Shown here one piece after another: positions 29,226 through 38,147 of a DNA stretch of 64,000 nt. Origin of the DNA: Dyella lipolytica (lineage in GTDB: Bacteria > Pseudomonadota > Gammaproteobacteria > Xanthomonadales > Rhodanobacteraceae). The notes under the pieces are model-generated. The model saw only the letters and a program-made list of their open reading frames with translations. It did not search any database and was not told where the DNA came from. Both the position numbers and the translations under genes were made by a program. The DNA is taken from contig NZ_BSNQ01000003.1 of NCBI RefSeq assembly GCF_030160075.1, positions 1,298,094 to 1,362,093 on the forward strand, in the 5' to 3' direction. The stretch's first letter is position 1; every line of letters begins with the position of its first letter.

Positions 29226-31191
29226 CGCCATGCTTGCAATGCTTGCCGATGCGATTGCACAGCGCCTGCTGCGCCCGCTCGATCTGGCCTTTGCACGTTT
29301 TATCGGCGAATGCGATCCCCAGGCCGAGCCGCATCTGCTGCTGATGGCCGCGTTGACAAGCAGACAACTGGGGGACGGCCACCCCTGCCTGGACTTGCAA
29401 GCACTGGATGCATTGGCGGAAGAACAGGGGTGGCCGAACGCATGGCTCGATCTTCTAGACACATCGCCACCGCCTGCCTCACGTTTATTGGCGGGAGCTG
29501 ACGGGCTTCCCACCCAAGCGCCGCTCGTACTGGATCGGCATCGTCTTTACCTGCGTCGGTATTGGCAATACGAATGCGGAGTGGCGCAGGGAATTATCGA
29601 GCGGCTCGATAAAGCTCCTTCTCACGCTGAAGATCTGAGCGATGAACTCAGGCGTCTGTTTCCGCCGTCGACAAACGCCACGCTTGACTGGCCGCGTATC
29701 GCCTGCGCGCTCGCGGCACGCAGCGCTTTCAGTGTTATCACCGGCGGGCCAGGTACTGGTAAAACCACCACGGTGGTGCGCTTGCTTGGCTTGCTGCAAA
29801 CATTGCATCTACGCATGCAGACTGCGCAGCCATTGCGCATGCGTCTAGCCGCACCGACGGGCAAGGCCGCCGCACGGCTTAGTGCATCCATCGCAAAACA
29901 GATCGAACGGCTGGATGTAACGGAAAACGTGCGTGCGACTATTCCACTTGAGGTTGAAACGCTGCACCGCTTGCTTGGAGCAAGGCCGGACAGCCGGCGC
30001 TTTGCGCACGACCGCCAGCATCCTCTGCATCTCGACGTCTTGGTGATCGACGAAGCCTCGATGATCGACCTGGAAATGATGGCCGCCGTCCTAGAAACCC
30101 TGCCGCCGCATGCGCGCCTGATCTTGCTTGGCGACAAAGACCAGCTGTCATCCGTCGAAGCCGGTGCCGTACTGGGCGATCTCGGTCGACGTGCCGAACA
30201 GGGTCACTACAACCCGACTACGGCCTCTTGGCTGCAGACAGCGAGCGGCGATGATGTCAGTGCATTCATCCAAGCCGATGCAATGCCTCTCGATCAGCAC
30301 ATCGCGATGTTGCGCAGCAGCCATCGTTTTGGCGCCACCAGCGGTATTGGCCGTCTCGCCGCTGCTGTGAATACGGGGCATGCAGCCGACGTCAATGCAT
30401 TGCTCAATACACGATCCACCGATATAGCGTGGATCCCCGCTGGCGTATCAGATCCGTCTTTTGCTTCCATCATGTTGAACGGCGATGCCGATCGTTTCGA
30501 AACGGCTTCGTCAGGCGACGCACCGCAAGGTTTCCGGTTCTATCTCGAACAGTTGCGGCAACTGCGCCCCGCTATGGATGCCAGCGACGCAGCGTATCGA
30601 AGCTGGGCGCAGAACGTGTTGGAAGCCTTCAATCATTTTCAAGTGCTGTGCGCCGTTCGGCACGGCCCTTCCGGCACCGAAAAGCTCAATCGGGATATCG
30701 CCGCAAAACTGCTTGCCGCTGGATGGATCGAAACCGACCGCGGTTGGTACGAAGGCCGACCGGTGATGATGACGCGTAACGACTACAGCCTCGGCTTGAT
30801 GAACGGCGACGTCGGCATCGCCTTGCGCATGCGCGGACCGGATGGCGAGCTGCGCCTTTATACCGTCTTTCCGATGACGCGTGAGTCCCTCTTCGCGAGA
30901 ACAGAAGACAGCGACGCACCGGTTCGTTGCGTATTGCCCTCGCGACTCCCCGATGTGGAAACCGTCTTCGCCATGACCGTGCACAAATCGCAGGGCTCCG
31001 AATTCGAGCACACGGCACTGGTGCTGCCCGAAGATCCATCTTTGATTCTTACGCGAGAACTGCTCTATACCGGCATTACGCGTGCGCGTCGATGGCTGAG
31101 TCTGTTCGGCACCCAGGCGAGCATCGAACAAGCACTTGCGCAGCGCACGCGGCGCTACTCGGGTTTGGCCGAGCGACTAGCCCTGATGTAA
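29209..31191 (+). CDS. recD: Exodeoxyribonuclease V subunit alpha RecD
   Basis: RecD is the 5'-3' helicase subunit. It has 660 residues, about 50 more than the Escherichia coli protein. An N-terminal domain contacts RecC, Walker A is GGPGTGKTTTV (near residue 181), motif II is VIDEASMIDLEMM, and the C-terminal motifs are AMTVHKSQGSEF and LLYTGITRARRWLSLFG. The ATG at 29209 was used; ATG at 29215 has slightly better spacing from GGGAG. The gene ends 13 bp from the convergent pilin operon, with no terminator visible between them. Confidence 0.95.
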   Translation: MLMSHDAMLAMLADAIAQRLLRPLDLAFARFIGECDPQAEPHLLLMAALTSRQLGDGHPCLDLQALDALAEEQGWPNAWLDLLDTSPPPASRLLAGADGLPTQAPLVLDRHRLYLRRYWQYECGVAQGIIERLDKAPSHAEDLSDELRRLFPPSTNATLDWPRIACALAARSAFSVITGGPGTGKTTTVVRLLGLLQTLHLRMQTAQPLRMRLAAPTGKAAARLSASIAKQIERLDVTENVRATIPLEVETLHRLLGARPDSRRFAHDRQHPLHLDVLVIDEASMIDLEMMAAVLETLPPHARLILLGDKDQLSSVEAGAVLGDLGRRAEQGHYNPTTASWLQTASGDDVSAFIQADAMPLDQHIAMLRSSHRFGATSGIGRLAAAVNTGHAADVNALLNTRSTDIAWIPAGVSDPSFASIMLNGDADRFETASSGDAPQGFRFYLEQLRQLRPAMDASDAAYRSWAQNVLEAFNHFQVLCAVRHGPSGTEKLNRDIAAKLLAAGWIETDRGWYEGRPVMMTRNDYSLGLMNGDVGIALRMRGPDGELRLYTVFPMTRESLFARTEDSDAPVRCVLPSRLPDVETVFAMTVHKSQGSEFEHTALVLPEDPSLILTRELLYTGITRARRWLSLFGTQASIEQALAQRTRRYSGLAERLALM

Positions 31192-31204
31192 GCCCGCAAA
31201 TGGC

Positions 31205-31624
31205 TCACCAACAGCGCCCGTTGGCGTTTGCAACCTCATCGTTCCGTTCCGGTGTCTTATTGCCTTTATTGTCGATGGACAAACTACCGCATACATCGGC
31301 CGCTTGACTGTTGATGGGCATCGCCGTCACCACATAGGCCTGTGCTGTCGTGCCGCTCACCGCGAGCGCTACTTCGTAGTAGGCATGCGGCGATATTCCG
31401 GGATTGTCATAGCCGAATTTGCTCAGATCGTCCGTATACCGATTGTACGTCGCGTACCAACGCTCCTCGGCGTGCGCAATCGTCATCAGCATCCGATGCG
31501 CGTCAGCACGATGCGCACGAAGGGCATAGCGACCATAAGAAGCGGTTGCAAGCGCTGCCAAAACAGCAACGATGCCCGTGACAATAATCAGTTCAAGCAA
31601 AGTAAAACCACGCGAGCGGTCCAT
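31205..31624 (-). CDS. pilE: Type IV minor pilin PilE
   Basis: The 139-residue prepilin has a class III signal: RSRG followed by FTLLELIIVTGI, with Glu at position 5 of the mature protein, and then the hydrophobic N-terminal helix. Two Cys near the C-terminus (DVCGSLSI and NGRCW) fit the disulfide-bonded D-loop. AAAGGAGA lies 8 bases upstream of the start. It is the last gene of the pilV-pilW-pilX-pilY1-pilE set, 13 bp downstream of pilY1. Minor pilins prime pilus assembly. Confidence 0.9.
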   Translation of the reverse strand: MDRSRGFTLLELIIVTGIVAVLAALATASYGRYALRAHRADAHRMLMTIAHAEERWYATYNRYTDDLSKFGYDNPGISPHAYYEVALAVSGTTAQAYVVTAMPINSQAADVCGSLSIDNKGNKTPERNDEVANANGRCW

Positions 31625-31637
31625 CGCCTATCTCCTT

Positions 31638-33935
31638 TCAAGGTCCCTGGGTTAACACCGACCACGAACGACGCCGCCATAGCGGGCTTCCGAACGAAAG
31701 CGGCAGATCAAGATTGCCCTTCTTGCCTTTCAAGCTGACGCCAGGCAGAAGCAATTTGCCGCCGCCCATGATCGTTGCCACGGGCAGCATATGGGCGCCG
31801 GGTGCCTGATTGATGACCGCACCGGCATACGCAATACCTCCGAATGACGCCACCGCACTGCCGGGACCGCCGGTGAGCGCATCGACCGCCATCACCGCAC
31901 CTCCCGCTTTCGCGTGAACAGCGTTGCCGTCTGGGATCAACGTGCTGACAAGGACCGTGTTTGTATTGAACAGTGCAGAGGGCGTAACCACGACACGCTC
32001 TCCGGCCGTCACATTGAGGTCGAAATACCACCCATCTGCCTTCGATGGCACAGGATGCGAGCTAAGGTTGCGCAGCGTGGCGCCCGCATTGGGATCGGAT
32101 GGATCGGTAACCACCGTCTGACTCAATGTCTGCGCTTGCAAGTTGCTACGCGTTACGGTGATCGGTTTTCCGTTGTGGTCGACCTTATCGCGAATACCGT
32201 ATACCGATTGCGTTGGCACACCAACGGTCGTGTTGTCGCCGCCGCCCAGATACTTGCCCGTGCCGAAGACGACGATAAAGCGGTGGGTGATCGGATCTGG
32301 AAACAGACGCGGCATCGTTGTAATGGGCTGAGCCCCTTGCACCGCCGGACGATAGGCCAGAGTGACTGTCCAGTGCAGCGGGTTCGGCGCAGATAAATCG
32401 AAGCGCCACAGGTTGCCCGCGAGATCCCCAGCGAAAGCCACGTCATCGATCTGATCGTTGTTGTAGGCGCCAAGTACCGGTGAGGACAAGCCATAGCTGG
32501 TCGCGCCGTCGATAGTGGTGGGCGTCTTGAGCTCGGCCATCACTTCCCCGGTCTGCGCATCAAGAACAAACAGCGCGCTGTAATCCGCTGGGGGAGTTCC
32601 GTTAGCCACCTTGCAGTTGGTTGGCTTATCAGGCTGACTGCAATCCGCGAAATAGCCGCTTGGGATCAACACGGCCCACCGGCCGTTTGCCAGACGAGCT
32701 ATCGCGGGCTGCCCATAAGTGAATCCAAGATCGGCTGGATCGTAAGCGCCGCCTGAGGCGGACGTTCCAGACGCGGCGTCCGCATCGAACTCCCACAACA
32801 CGGTTCGTTCCGGAAAAACCTCGCTCGGTGCAGTCGGATGTGTAATGTCCAGCGCATACACACCGCGACCGCCCAGTCGCAAACCGCCGACCAGGATGGT
32901 GTGCCATGTGCGATCGCCACGTTCGCTAAAATACACATCGCGCGTGACCGGCGTGGCATCGACCGTCGGAGCCCACCGAAAGTCATGAAGACTGGTGAGG
33001 TTGCCTAAATACCCATAGGTGGCGCGCGGGACGTAGGCCCACAATTCTTTCCCTGCATCGGCGTCTGCCACGTAATGAGAGCAATTACCGTTCGAATCAA
33101 ACATTGTACAGTTGGGAACTGGGGCATTGAATGCGTGCAGCATGCCGTCGTTCGCGCCCACATAAACCGTTGGCGGACGATTGGCGTTTGCCGCGACGAA
33201 CGTGTCATAGCCCTGTGCATCCGGCGCCATCTCTGGCGCTGGCACGGAAACGCCGCGGATCGTCGTCGGCCACGCATCGGTGTAGTTTCCAGTGGGATAA
33301 GCCACATAAACCGTCTGCGCATCGACAATGGCGCCAAGCAGACTTTGGCGTGTGCGCATGACGCCTGCGGCCTCCTCACTGCGAACACCTCGCAGATAAT
33401 CCACGCGCGCAGCCATTGTGTCGTTGACGGTATCTTGGGGCACCGGCGTCATTAGGCCCTCTGTTTCGCTGGCATCAAAACGGGAGTTCGACTCGAACGC
33501 CATGCCGGTCACGGCGCCGGTGCTGTCTGTGCCCGCCGTAAGAATCGTTCGGCGCCCTGGAGGCGTTGCAGAAGCGTCTGTGAGAATGATGCTCGCATCC
33601 CATACGACATCCGAAAGGGTTCCATCGGCATTCAGCGGCACCGCACGCAATATGCCCGACCAATTTCTCGGATCGTAACCTCCTTCAAAGGTTAGCGAAC
33701 CTGTAGTCAGCACATTGGCGTTCAAACCAAGAACGGTTAGCGTCGGCGCGCTTTGCGCGTGATCGAGTGGCATTGGGCTGAGCTCTACCGTGCCGGGAAG
33801 CCGTGTCTCTGCGGCTTCGACGTTGAGGCTAAGCGATGCACCGAAATACACCAATGCTATCGATAGCCAGGCGAGCGCACCTCCAGATAAGCGTATTACG
33901 CCGATGGATGACGTCGACATAAACAAGAACCCCAT
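31638..33935 (-). CDS. pilY1: PilY1-like type IV pilus tip/biogenesis protein, short form
   Basis: The protein has about 765 residues with an N-terminal hydrophobic signal. It consists mainly of the PilC/PilY1 beta-propeller: PTVYVGANDGMLHAFNA, WAYVPR, VGGLRLGGRGVYALDI, WEFDAD, GYTYGQPAI-like FTYGQPAIARL, and AGDLAGNLWRFDLS. A loop NNDQIDD just before AGDL aligns with the calcium site of characterised PilY1, with substitutions. The N-terminal von Willebrand A domain of long PilY1 forms is absent. The start is uncertain: ATG at 33935 sits one base after the pilX stop, ATG at 33920 has GGGG upstream, and ATG at 33956 overlaps pilX. It is thought to act at the pilus tip and in surface sensing. 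Confidence 0.88.
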   Translation of the reverse strand: MGFLFMSTSSIGVIRLSGGALAWLSIALVYFGASLSLNVEAAETRLPGTVELSPMPLDHAQSAPTLTVLGLNANVLTTGSLTFEGGYDPRNWSGILRAVPLNADGTLSDVVWDASIILTDASATPPGRRTILTAGTDSTGAVTGMAFESNSRFDASETEGLMTPVPQDTVNDTMAARVDYLRGVRSEEAAGVMRTRQSLLGAIVDAQTVYVAYPTGNYTDAWPTTIRGVSVPAPEMAPDAQGYDTFVAANANRPPTVYVGANDGMLHAFNAPVPNCTMFDSNGNCSHYVADADAGKELWAYVPRATYGYLGNLTSLHDFRWAPTVDATPVTRDVYFSERGDRTWHTILVGGLRLGGRGVYALDITHPTAPSEVFPERTVLWEFDADAASGTSASGGAYDPADLGFTYGQPAIARLANGRWAVLIPSGYFADCSQPDKPTNCKVANGTPPADYSALFVLDAQTGEVMAELKTPTTIDGATSYGLSSPVLGAYNNDQIDDVAFAGDLAGNLWRFDLSAPNPLHWTVTLAYRPAVQGAQPITTMPRLFPDPITHRFIVVFGTGKYLGGGDNTTVGVPTQSVYGIRDKVDHNGKPITVTRSNLQAQTLSQTVVTDPSDPNAGATLRNLSSHPVPSKADGWYFDLNVTAGERVVVTPSALFNTNTVLVSTLIPDGNAVHAKAGGAVMAVDALTGGPGSAVASFGGIAYAGAVINQAPGAHMLPVATIMGGGKLLLPGVSLKGKKGNLDLPLSFGSPLWRRRSWSVLTQGP

Positions 33936-33936
33936 T

Positions 33937-34599
33937 TCAGCGGCTGGCAGGCGCATCGAACGTGCTTTGTACGATGGCTACTACATTAGGATTTCCACCT
34001 GTAGCGCGCGCAGTGATGCGATAGACATGAATATCAAGCTGATTCGGCCCACTGTTGTTGGGGCCGGTATTTCCCGACTCATGCGGCCCGCTGGTACCTG
34101 GCGGTCGTTCGCTGCCTAGATCCTCGATGATGTAGACCGGATTCCTGGCCAACGCTGCCGTTGATTGCACCGCACTATGGATGTAACCGCTATGCGTCGG
34201 GCCGGTATAAGTCACGCCCACACCTGGTATCCAGCCTTGGGCAGTCTGGAATGTCGTGACGGCACCGTTCGCCCTGTACAACGCACCGAGCGGACGATAG
34301 ATCACGCAACCATCATCCTTGGAAATACCGCCATCAAGGCAATGGAGATAAGTACCCGGATGGCTGGCAATGGACCACAACTTATATTCGGCCCCGCGCA
34401 ACGCCGTCTCCGCACTCATCCGTGCCTGCTGCGCATTGCGCAAGCTGCCGGCCATGCGTTCCTGCAACAAGGAATGTTCGCAGGCACTCAGTGCGATCAT
34501 GGTGACCAGCAACAGGAAGATCAGCGCGATTACCAACGCAAAGCCGTGTTGGCGTGACGTCTTTCCCCACGAAGACGGCATCCGGCGATTTTTTTGCAT
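33937..34599 (-). CDS. pilX: Type IV minor pilin PilX
   Basis: The 220-residue protein has the PilX N-terminal pattern: RQHG followed by a hydrophobic helix (FALVIALIFLLLVTMIALSACEHSL in part), without the usual Glu5 of pilins. SLLQERMAGSLRNAQQA and AETALRGAEYKLW are highly typical. It lies between pilW (41-bp gap) and pilY1 (stop and start practically touching), which supports co-expression. Confidence 0.9.
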   Translation of the reverse strand: MQKNRRMPSSWGKTSRQHGFALVIALIFLLLVTMIALSACEHSLLQERMAGSLRNAQQARMSAETALRGAEYKLWSIASHPGTYLHCLDGGISKDDGCVIYRPLGALYRANGAVTTFQTAQGWIPGVGVTYTGPTHSGYIHSAVQSTAALARNPVYIIEDLGSERPPGTSGPHESGNTGPNNSGPNQLDIHVYRITARATGGNPNVVAIVQSTFDAPASR

Positions 34600-34640
34600 G
34601 TCGACATCCCTGCGACTGATGAATGGAAAGGTGTGGCGTA

Positions 34641-36020
34641 CTAAGGATTGAAGTTGCGCACAGCAACGACCGCCGTGAATTCGCGCCGGAGCATAGGCAG
34701 CGGAAACCCTTGCTGCACCGGCGTCACTTTACGATCTCCCGCCGTCGGTGATTCGGGCACGGGACTGCGATTCGGTGGACTATCTGCGGTATAGGTGTAT
34801 GCCAGCTCATCCGGTGTCAACGAATACAGCGGCTGCTGTCCATCCAGCAACAGATCGATTTCGATCAAGCTGACCGAGCGCCAAAGACAACCGTGGTCGT
34901 CGCTACCCTGTATCGGCATCGGCACCGGCGGGCAATCCGCGCGTGTACTGTTATCGACCTGCGACGCCGTGTAATAACGCACCCTGCCACTGGCGAGTTG
35001 CACACCGTATTTGAAATCGAGTCGCTCCACGCCACGGGCAATTTCCTCCGCCGATCCGCCACGTACAGCCGTGTTGCCTCCGTTGACTCTGCGTTTGAGC
35101 GCACCGGTGGTATGTCCCATCCCGTCCCCGTTATCGACCACTTGGAGGTAATAAGTAACCGTCTGAAAATCACGGCTCACATCGAATAATTTCGGTGCGA
35201 CTAAGTTCTGCAAAACGGCAGGCTGAACAAAGTTGTTGCCGGTAGAGGTCAATTGCGGAGAGCCCTGCCCCGATACCTCAAAGATCTGAGCATTGGAACA
35301 ATCGGCCAGCATCGCCAACGGATCACCGGGCTGAAAGTCTGCGACTGCGGGTTTGCTCGATTTGGAATCCAGCCTGACAGTCAACGTGCCGTCTATATTG
35401 TTGACGAGCGTACTGCCTGCCGCGCTGCCGTCCGGCGCAATCGTCCAGCCGCCCGATGGGTTCAGATAGCGCACCGTAATCACGGATGCCCCTAGTACGC
35501 GGTTTCCCACTGTCGTCCCCATGGCGGGAATGCTGAATCCACGAGGGTTTCGCTTATTACTGGGATCCATAGGTGTGCAATCGTTTGTCGTGCAGTCGTA
35601 GCCGCGCATCGCGAAGAACGATGGCAATGAATAAGGTTCGGTCGGTGCCGGCGGATATGGGCTACCCCATGGCGTCGTCACATCGCTCAATGCCTTAATA
35701 AGAGCACTGGCATCGCTCGCGTACACAGTGGGTGCGCGCAAGCCATCTAGATAAGGGGTGGCCGTGCTGGGCTGTGCATTGCCGCCGGTATTGGTGCAGT
35801 ACTGACCGCCGCTCATAGCCAGGTCGTTCTTGATCTGCGTGATGGCAAAGCGCCCTTCCTCCTGTAGGCGTGCCAGCTGGGTCTGTGCCTGGTCGCTTTT
35901 CGATACGGAGGTGAACACGCTGATGACACCCGCACTTACCAGTAGGCCCAATACCATGGCGATCATTAACTCAATCAATGAAAGGCCGCGCTGACGAATC
36001 CCGCCGAAGTGACCATTCAT
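34641..36020 (-). CDS. pilW: Type IV minor pilin PilW
   Basis: The 459-residue PilW-type prepilin has the processing site RQRG followed by LSLIELMIAMVLGLLVSAG. The family pattern LQEEGRFAITQIKNDLAMSG follows. The C-terminal domain is a large periplasmic globule. The start at 36020 lies in an ATGA overlap with the pilV stop, which is preferred over the upstream in-frame start at 36119 inside pilV. Confidence 0.9.
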   Translation of the reverse strand: MNGHFGGIRQRGLSLIELMIAMVLGLLVSAGVISVFTSVSKSDQAQTQLARLQEEGRFAITQIKNDLAMSGGQYCTNTGGNAQPSTATPYLDGLRAPTVYASDASALIKALSDVTTPWGSPYPPAPTEPYSLPSFFAMRGYDCTTNDCTPMDPSNKRNPRGFSIPAMGTTVGNRVLGASVITVRYLNPSGGWTIAPDGSAAGSTLVNNIDGTLTVRLDSKSSKPAVADFQPGDPLAMLADCSNAQIFEVSGQGSPQLTSTGNNFVQPAVLQNLVAPKLFDVSRDFQTVTYYLQVVDNGDGMGHTTGALKRRVNGGNTAVRGGSAEEIARGVERLDFKYGVQLASGRVRYYTASQVDNSTRADCPPVPMPIQGSDDHGCLWRSVSLIEIDLLLDGQQPLYSLTPDELAYTYTADSPPNRSPVPESPTAGDRKVTPVQQGFPLPMLRREFTAVVAVRNFNP

Positions 36021-36544
36021 GGCTGAAACTCCCACGCAAAGGTCTGCGGTGGTTGATCGTTCCCGGTGAAATCCGTAGCCCCGTTTCCAAGTTCCGTCCA
36101 CGCGACCGTCATCTTGCATGTGCCGCCATACGGGGGACGCAAAGCCAGCTGGTCAGCCGTCGGGGCAACCGCCACGCCCGCTTTATTGCATGCAATAGAC
36201 GCCGCGACGCCCGCCGGCAGGAAGGTGACCAACTGGCTGCTCCAGGCACCTTGATCGTGCAACGCCAGTTGCTGCGGTGTGCAGCCAGCGGCGCAATCCT
36301 GCGTCTTCCCGTTCGGGTAGGTGCCGTCATAGTCGCCGCGCCACACGCCGATAGAGTTGGCCTGCATGCGATCGGCCATGCTCTGCGCGAGAAATGTGAC
36401 CTGTGTGCGCAAATACGCCGCATGGTTGGAACGCGCCGACATCATCAGCAAACCGGCCACACCGACCAGACCGATGCTGAAGATCAATACGGCAATCAAC
36501 ACTTCAATCAGCGTGACGCCCCGCTGATGCGAAAGACACTGCAT
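36017..36544 (-). CDS. pilV: Type IV minor pilin PilV
   Basis: The 175-residue prepilin has the processing site HQRG followed by VTLIEVLIAVLIFSIGLVG, with Glu5 present. FLAQSMADRMQAN is typical of PilV. AAGGA lies 9 bases before the ATG at 36544 but almost touches the ATG at 36553, so the former is preferred. It is the first gene of the operon here. FimT/GspH, which often comes first in related genomes, is not present; tRNA-Thr lies upstream on the other strand. Confidence 0.9.
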   Translation of the reverse strand: MQCLSHQRGVTLIEVLIAVLIFSIGLVGVAGLLMMSARSNHAAYLRTQVTFLAQSMADRMQANSIGVWRGDYDGTYPNGKTQDCAAGCTPQQLALHDQGAWSSQLVTFLPAGVAASIACNKAGVAVAPTADQLALRPPYGGTCKMTVAWTELGNGATDFTGNDQPPQTFAWEFQP

Positions 36545-36717
36545 GGACGACATTCCTTGTTATCCCGGAAACGCTGGCCTCTGAACTGGGCAGCGCCAGA
36601 TACCCCACGACCCACGTTACGACCCGGTTGTCAGATCGCAAACGCCGCGACCAGCCGCCGCCGCATCAGATAATGCCGATGCGTGCCCTCGCTCAAATCC
36701 GACCCACCGCCAGCACC

Positions 36718-36746
36718 TTGCGGCCCGTTGGGTAGCCCCTTAAACT
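36718..36746 (+). promoter_or_regulatory. Promoter of tRNA-Thr
   Basis: TTGCGG, a 17-bp spacer and TAAACT lie 10 bases upstream of the tRNA gene. Confidence 0.55.
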
Positions 36747-36756
36747 ATGCGGCTTC

Positions 36757-36832
36757 GCCGGAATAGCTCAGTTGGTAGAGCGGCGCATTCGTAATGCGTA
36801 GGTCGTAGGTTCGATTCCTATTTCCGGCACCA
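36757..36832 (+). tRNA. tRNA-Thr (anticodon CGT)
   Basis: The 76-base cloverleaf has an encoded CCA. The acceptor GCCGGAA pairs with TTCCGGC. The anticodon loop TTCGTAA gives CGT, reading ACG codons. The T-arm GTAGG-TTCGATT-CCTAT is normal. Confidence 0.94.
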
Positions 36833-36876
36833 CTTACCCGTTTCATACCGTCCAACGACGTCCCATGAAACCACTG

Positions 36877-36904
36877 AAACCCGCCATATGGCGGGTTTTT
36901 TTGT
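36877..36904 (+). terminator. Intrinsic terminator after tRNA-Thr
   Basis: AAACCCGCCATATGGCGGGTTT is a perfect 22-base palindrome (its tip acts as the loop), followed by a run of T. Confidence 0.85.
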
Positions 36905-37284
36905 GCCATATCGAGGCTTAGGCCAGACCTAGCGCAATTGCGGAGCCGCCGGCCGACGCAGACATGTAGGGTGAAGGCACGACTCCCCTGTTCGCGCCGG
37001 GCGGATAGGCAGCGGATATCGGTGCCTCCATGGCAGCGTTCGGGTCCGGCGGCTCCGGCGTGAGGAATATCCTCATGCACGGTCAATGTGGCGTGAAAAG
37101 CGGGGTATATCTCGAAAGCTCAGAGAACGTGGGCATGGCGAGATAGCGCAGCATGCAGTAGCCGCGTGGTCACCACGATCTGAGCGGTTCGCAAGAACTC
37201 AATCCGCGCGCCATCCGTACCACATCGCGCGCGAGTGACTTTGGCAGACGACGTTTCGCTCTGGCGAAATGTTGCGCAACAAAA
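36905..37284. other. Non-coding stretch, nothing recognised
   Basis: About 380 bases lie between the tRNA-Thr terminator and the terminator of the next minus-strand gene. Reading both strands I found no convincing ORF with a ribosome site, no repeat and no RNA fold that I could name. Confidence 0.5.
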
Positions 37285-37304
37285 ACCCCGCGCTTGGCGG
37301 GGTC
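37284..37304 (-). terminator. Intrinsic terminator for the minus-strand small gene
   Basis: On the minus strand ACCCCGC-CAAGC-GCGGGGT is followed by TTTTT, 10 bases after the stop codon of the small gene. Confidence 0.75.
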
Positions 37305-37314
37305 TTCTTAGAAT

Positions 37315-37491
37315 CTAAGCCGGTTCGGCTTCTTCAGCGTCAAGGCGATCCCGATAAGTCGCTTCGGCTTCCTGATACAACCCCGACCAGGGATCCAGGA
37401 CATACCCGTCAAGAGGTTCCTGAGACACACGCCGCATGTCATGGCGTTGTTCCGCACTCGCAAATGGCGCATCAAGGGTCGTCGGATCCAT
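37315..37491 (-). CDS. Small acidic protein of unknown function
   Basis: The predicted protein has 58 residues, is acidic (many Asp and Glu near the C-terminus) and has no membrane segment or signal. GAGGAG lies 5 bases before the ATG at 37491, and a strong intrinsic terminator follows, so it looks like a real single-gene unit; a GTG at 37497 is an alternative start. I do not recognise a family. It is in a group of small unknown genes flanked by tRNA-Thr and tRNA-Arg. Confidence 0.55.
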   Translation of the reverse strand: MDPTTLDAPFASAEQRHDMRRVSQEPLDGYVLDPWSGLYQEAEATYRDRLDAEEAEPA

Positions 37492-37626
37492 ATGCACTCC
37501 TCAGTTGTTCGTCGCGGGAAGTTCAGCCTATAGGGCGACTTGTTCGCGTTCGGTTAAAGGAGTCAGCGGTTTCGGCAAACGCGAAATTTATGCCTCGTGA
37601 TTGCCCGCTTACATGCAGATAGGGAA

Positions 37627-37851
37627 TCAAGCCTCAGAGTCGTCATCGGGCTCCATGTCGAGCTCACGATAATAGGCATCGATCAACTCTTTCGCGCGCG
37701 CCTCCCAGGTTGATGCGCCGGCTCCATCGATGTGCAGACCTTCGGTGCGATCCGGGAAAAATATCTCCCCGACATGATCGTCATTCCCTATGTTGTACCG
37801 ATGGGCATAGCTGATGCCACGATAGTCGCCTCGAACAACATCAGAAGTCAT
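37627..37851 (-). CDS. Small hypothetical protein (74 aa)
   Basis: The 74-residue soluble protein starts MTSDVVRGDYRGISYAHRY and ends in an acidic tail (EPDDDSEA). It has no Cys and no membrane segment. AAGGAAAA lies 9 bases before the ATG. The central part (EIFFPDRTEGLHIDG) followed by a helix (WEARAKELIDAYYRELD) suggests a compact alpha/beta fold. No family is recognised. The codons look like those of the host genes. Confidence 0.6.
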   Translation of the reverse strand: MTSDVVRGDYRGISYAHRYNIGNDDHVGEIFFPDRTEGLHIDGAGASTWEARAKELIDAYYRELDMEPDDDSEA

Positions 37852-37945
37852 CGCTATTTTCCTTTGTGCTGTCCCATGATCCCGTGGGTCACTGCGCAGG
37901 ATCGGGGTGTTTTGGAGTACATACCAAAGCCACTATATATCAATC

Positions 37946-38044
37946 GATATCAATCACTTGAGATGCACTTACGGCGCCTATTTTCGCATCATGAAAATCA
38001 AGGGCGTGCAGCGGCCTCGGCCTCGCGGGCCCTTTTCATTTTTT
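37946..38044 (+). ncRNA. Possible small RNA in an intergenic region
   Basis: A promoter-like pair (TTGGAG near 37912, TATATA near 37934) precedes a short AT-rich stretch. The segment ends in a hairpin (ATGAAAA and GGGC pairing with GCCC and TTTTCAT) followed by TTTTT. No ORF with a ribosome site fits between them. This would give an RNA of about 100 bases. The promoter match is only moderate. Confidence 0.25.
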
Positions 38045-38090
38045 GCGTCCGATCACTGTCGGATCCTTCGCTGCGAGACCCAAATGCAAA

Positions 38091-38118
38091 AGGCCTCCCA
38101 TGCACGCATGGGAGGCCT
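38091..38118 (-). terminator. Intrinsic terminator of the small secreted protein gene
   Basis: AGGCCTCCCATG-CACG-CATGGGAGGCCT is a 12-bp perfect stem with a tetraloop. On the minus strand it is followed by TTTTGCATTT. It lies 29 bases after the stop codon. Confidence 0.8.
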
Positions 38119-38147
38119 GAGGCTTACATGATCGAACTTGCTCGGGA

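Noticed and set aside
36745..37086. Minus-strand ORF of 113 codons with NRNRTYDLRITNAPLY near its end
   Set aside because: It is the antisense of tRNA-Thr, a well-known false protein, and has no ribosome site.
37907..38131. Plus-strand ORF of 74 codons in the intergenic region
   Set aside because: It has no ribosome site and runs into the terminator of the opposite gene; a small RNA is the better guess.
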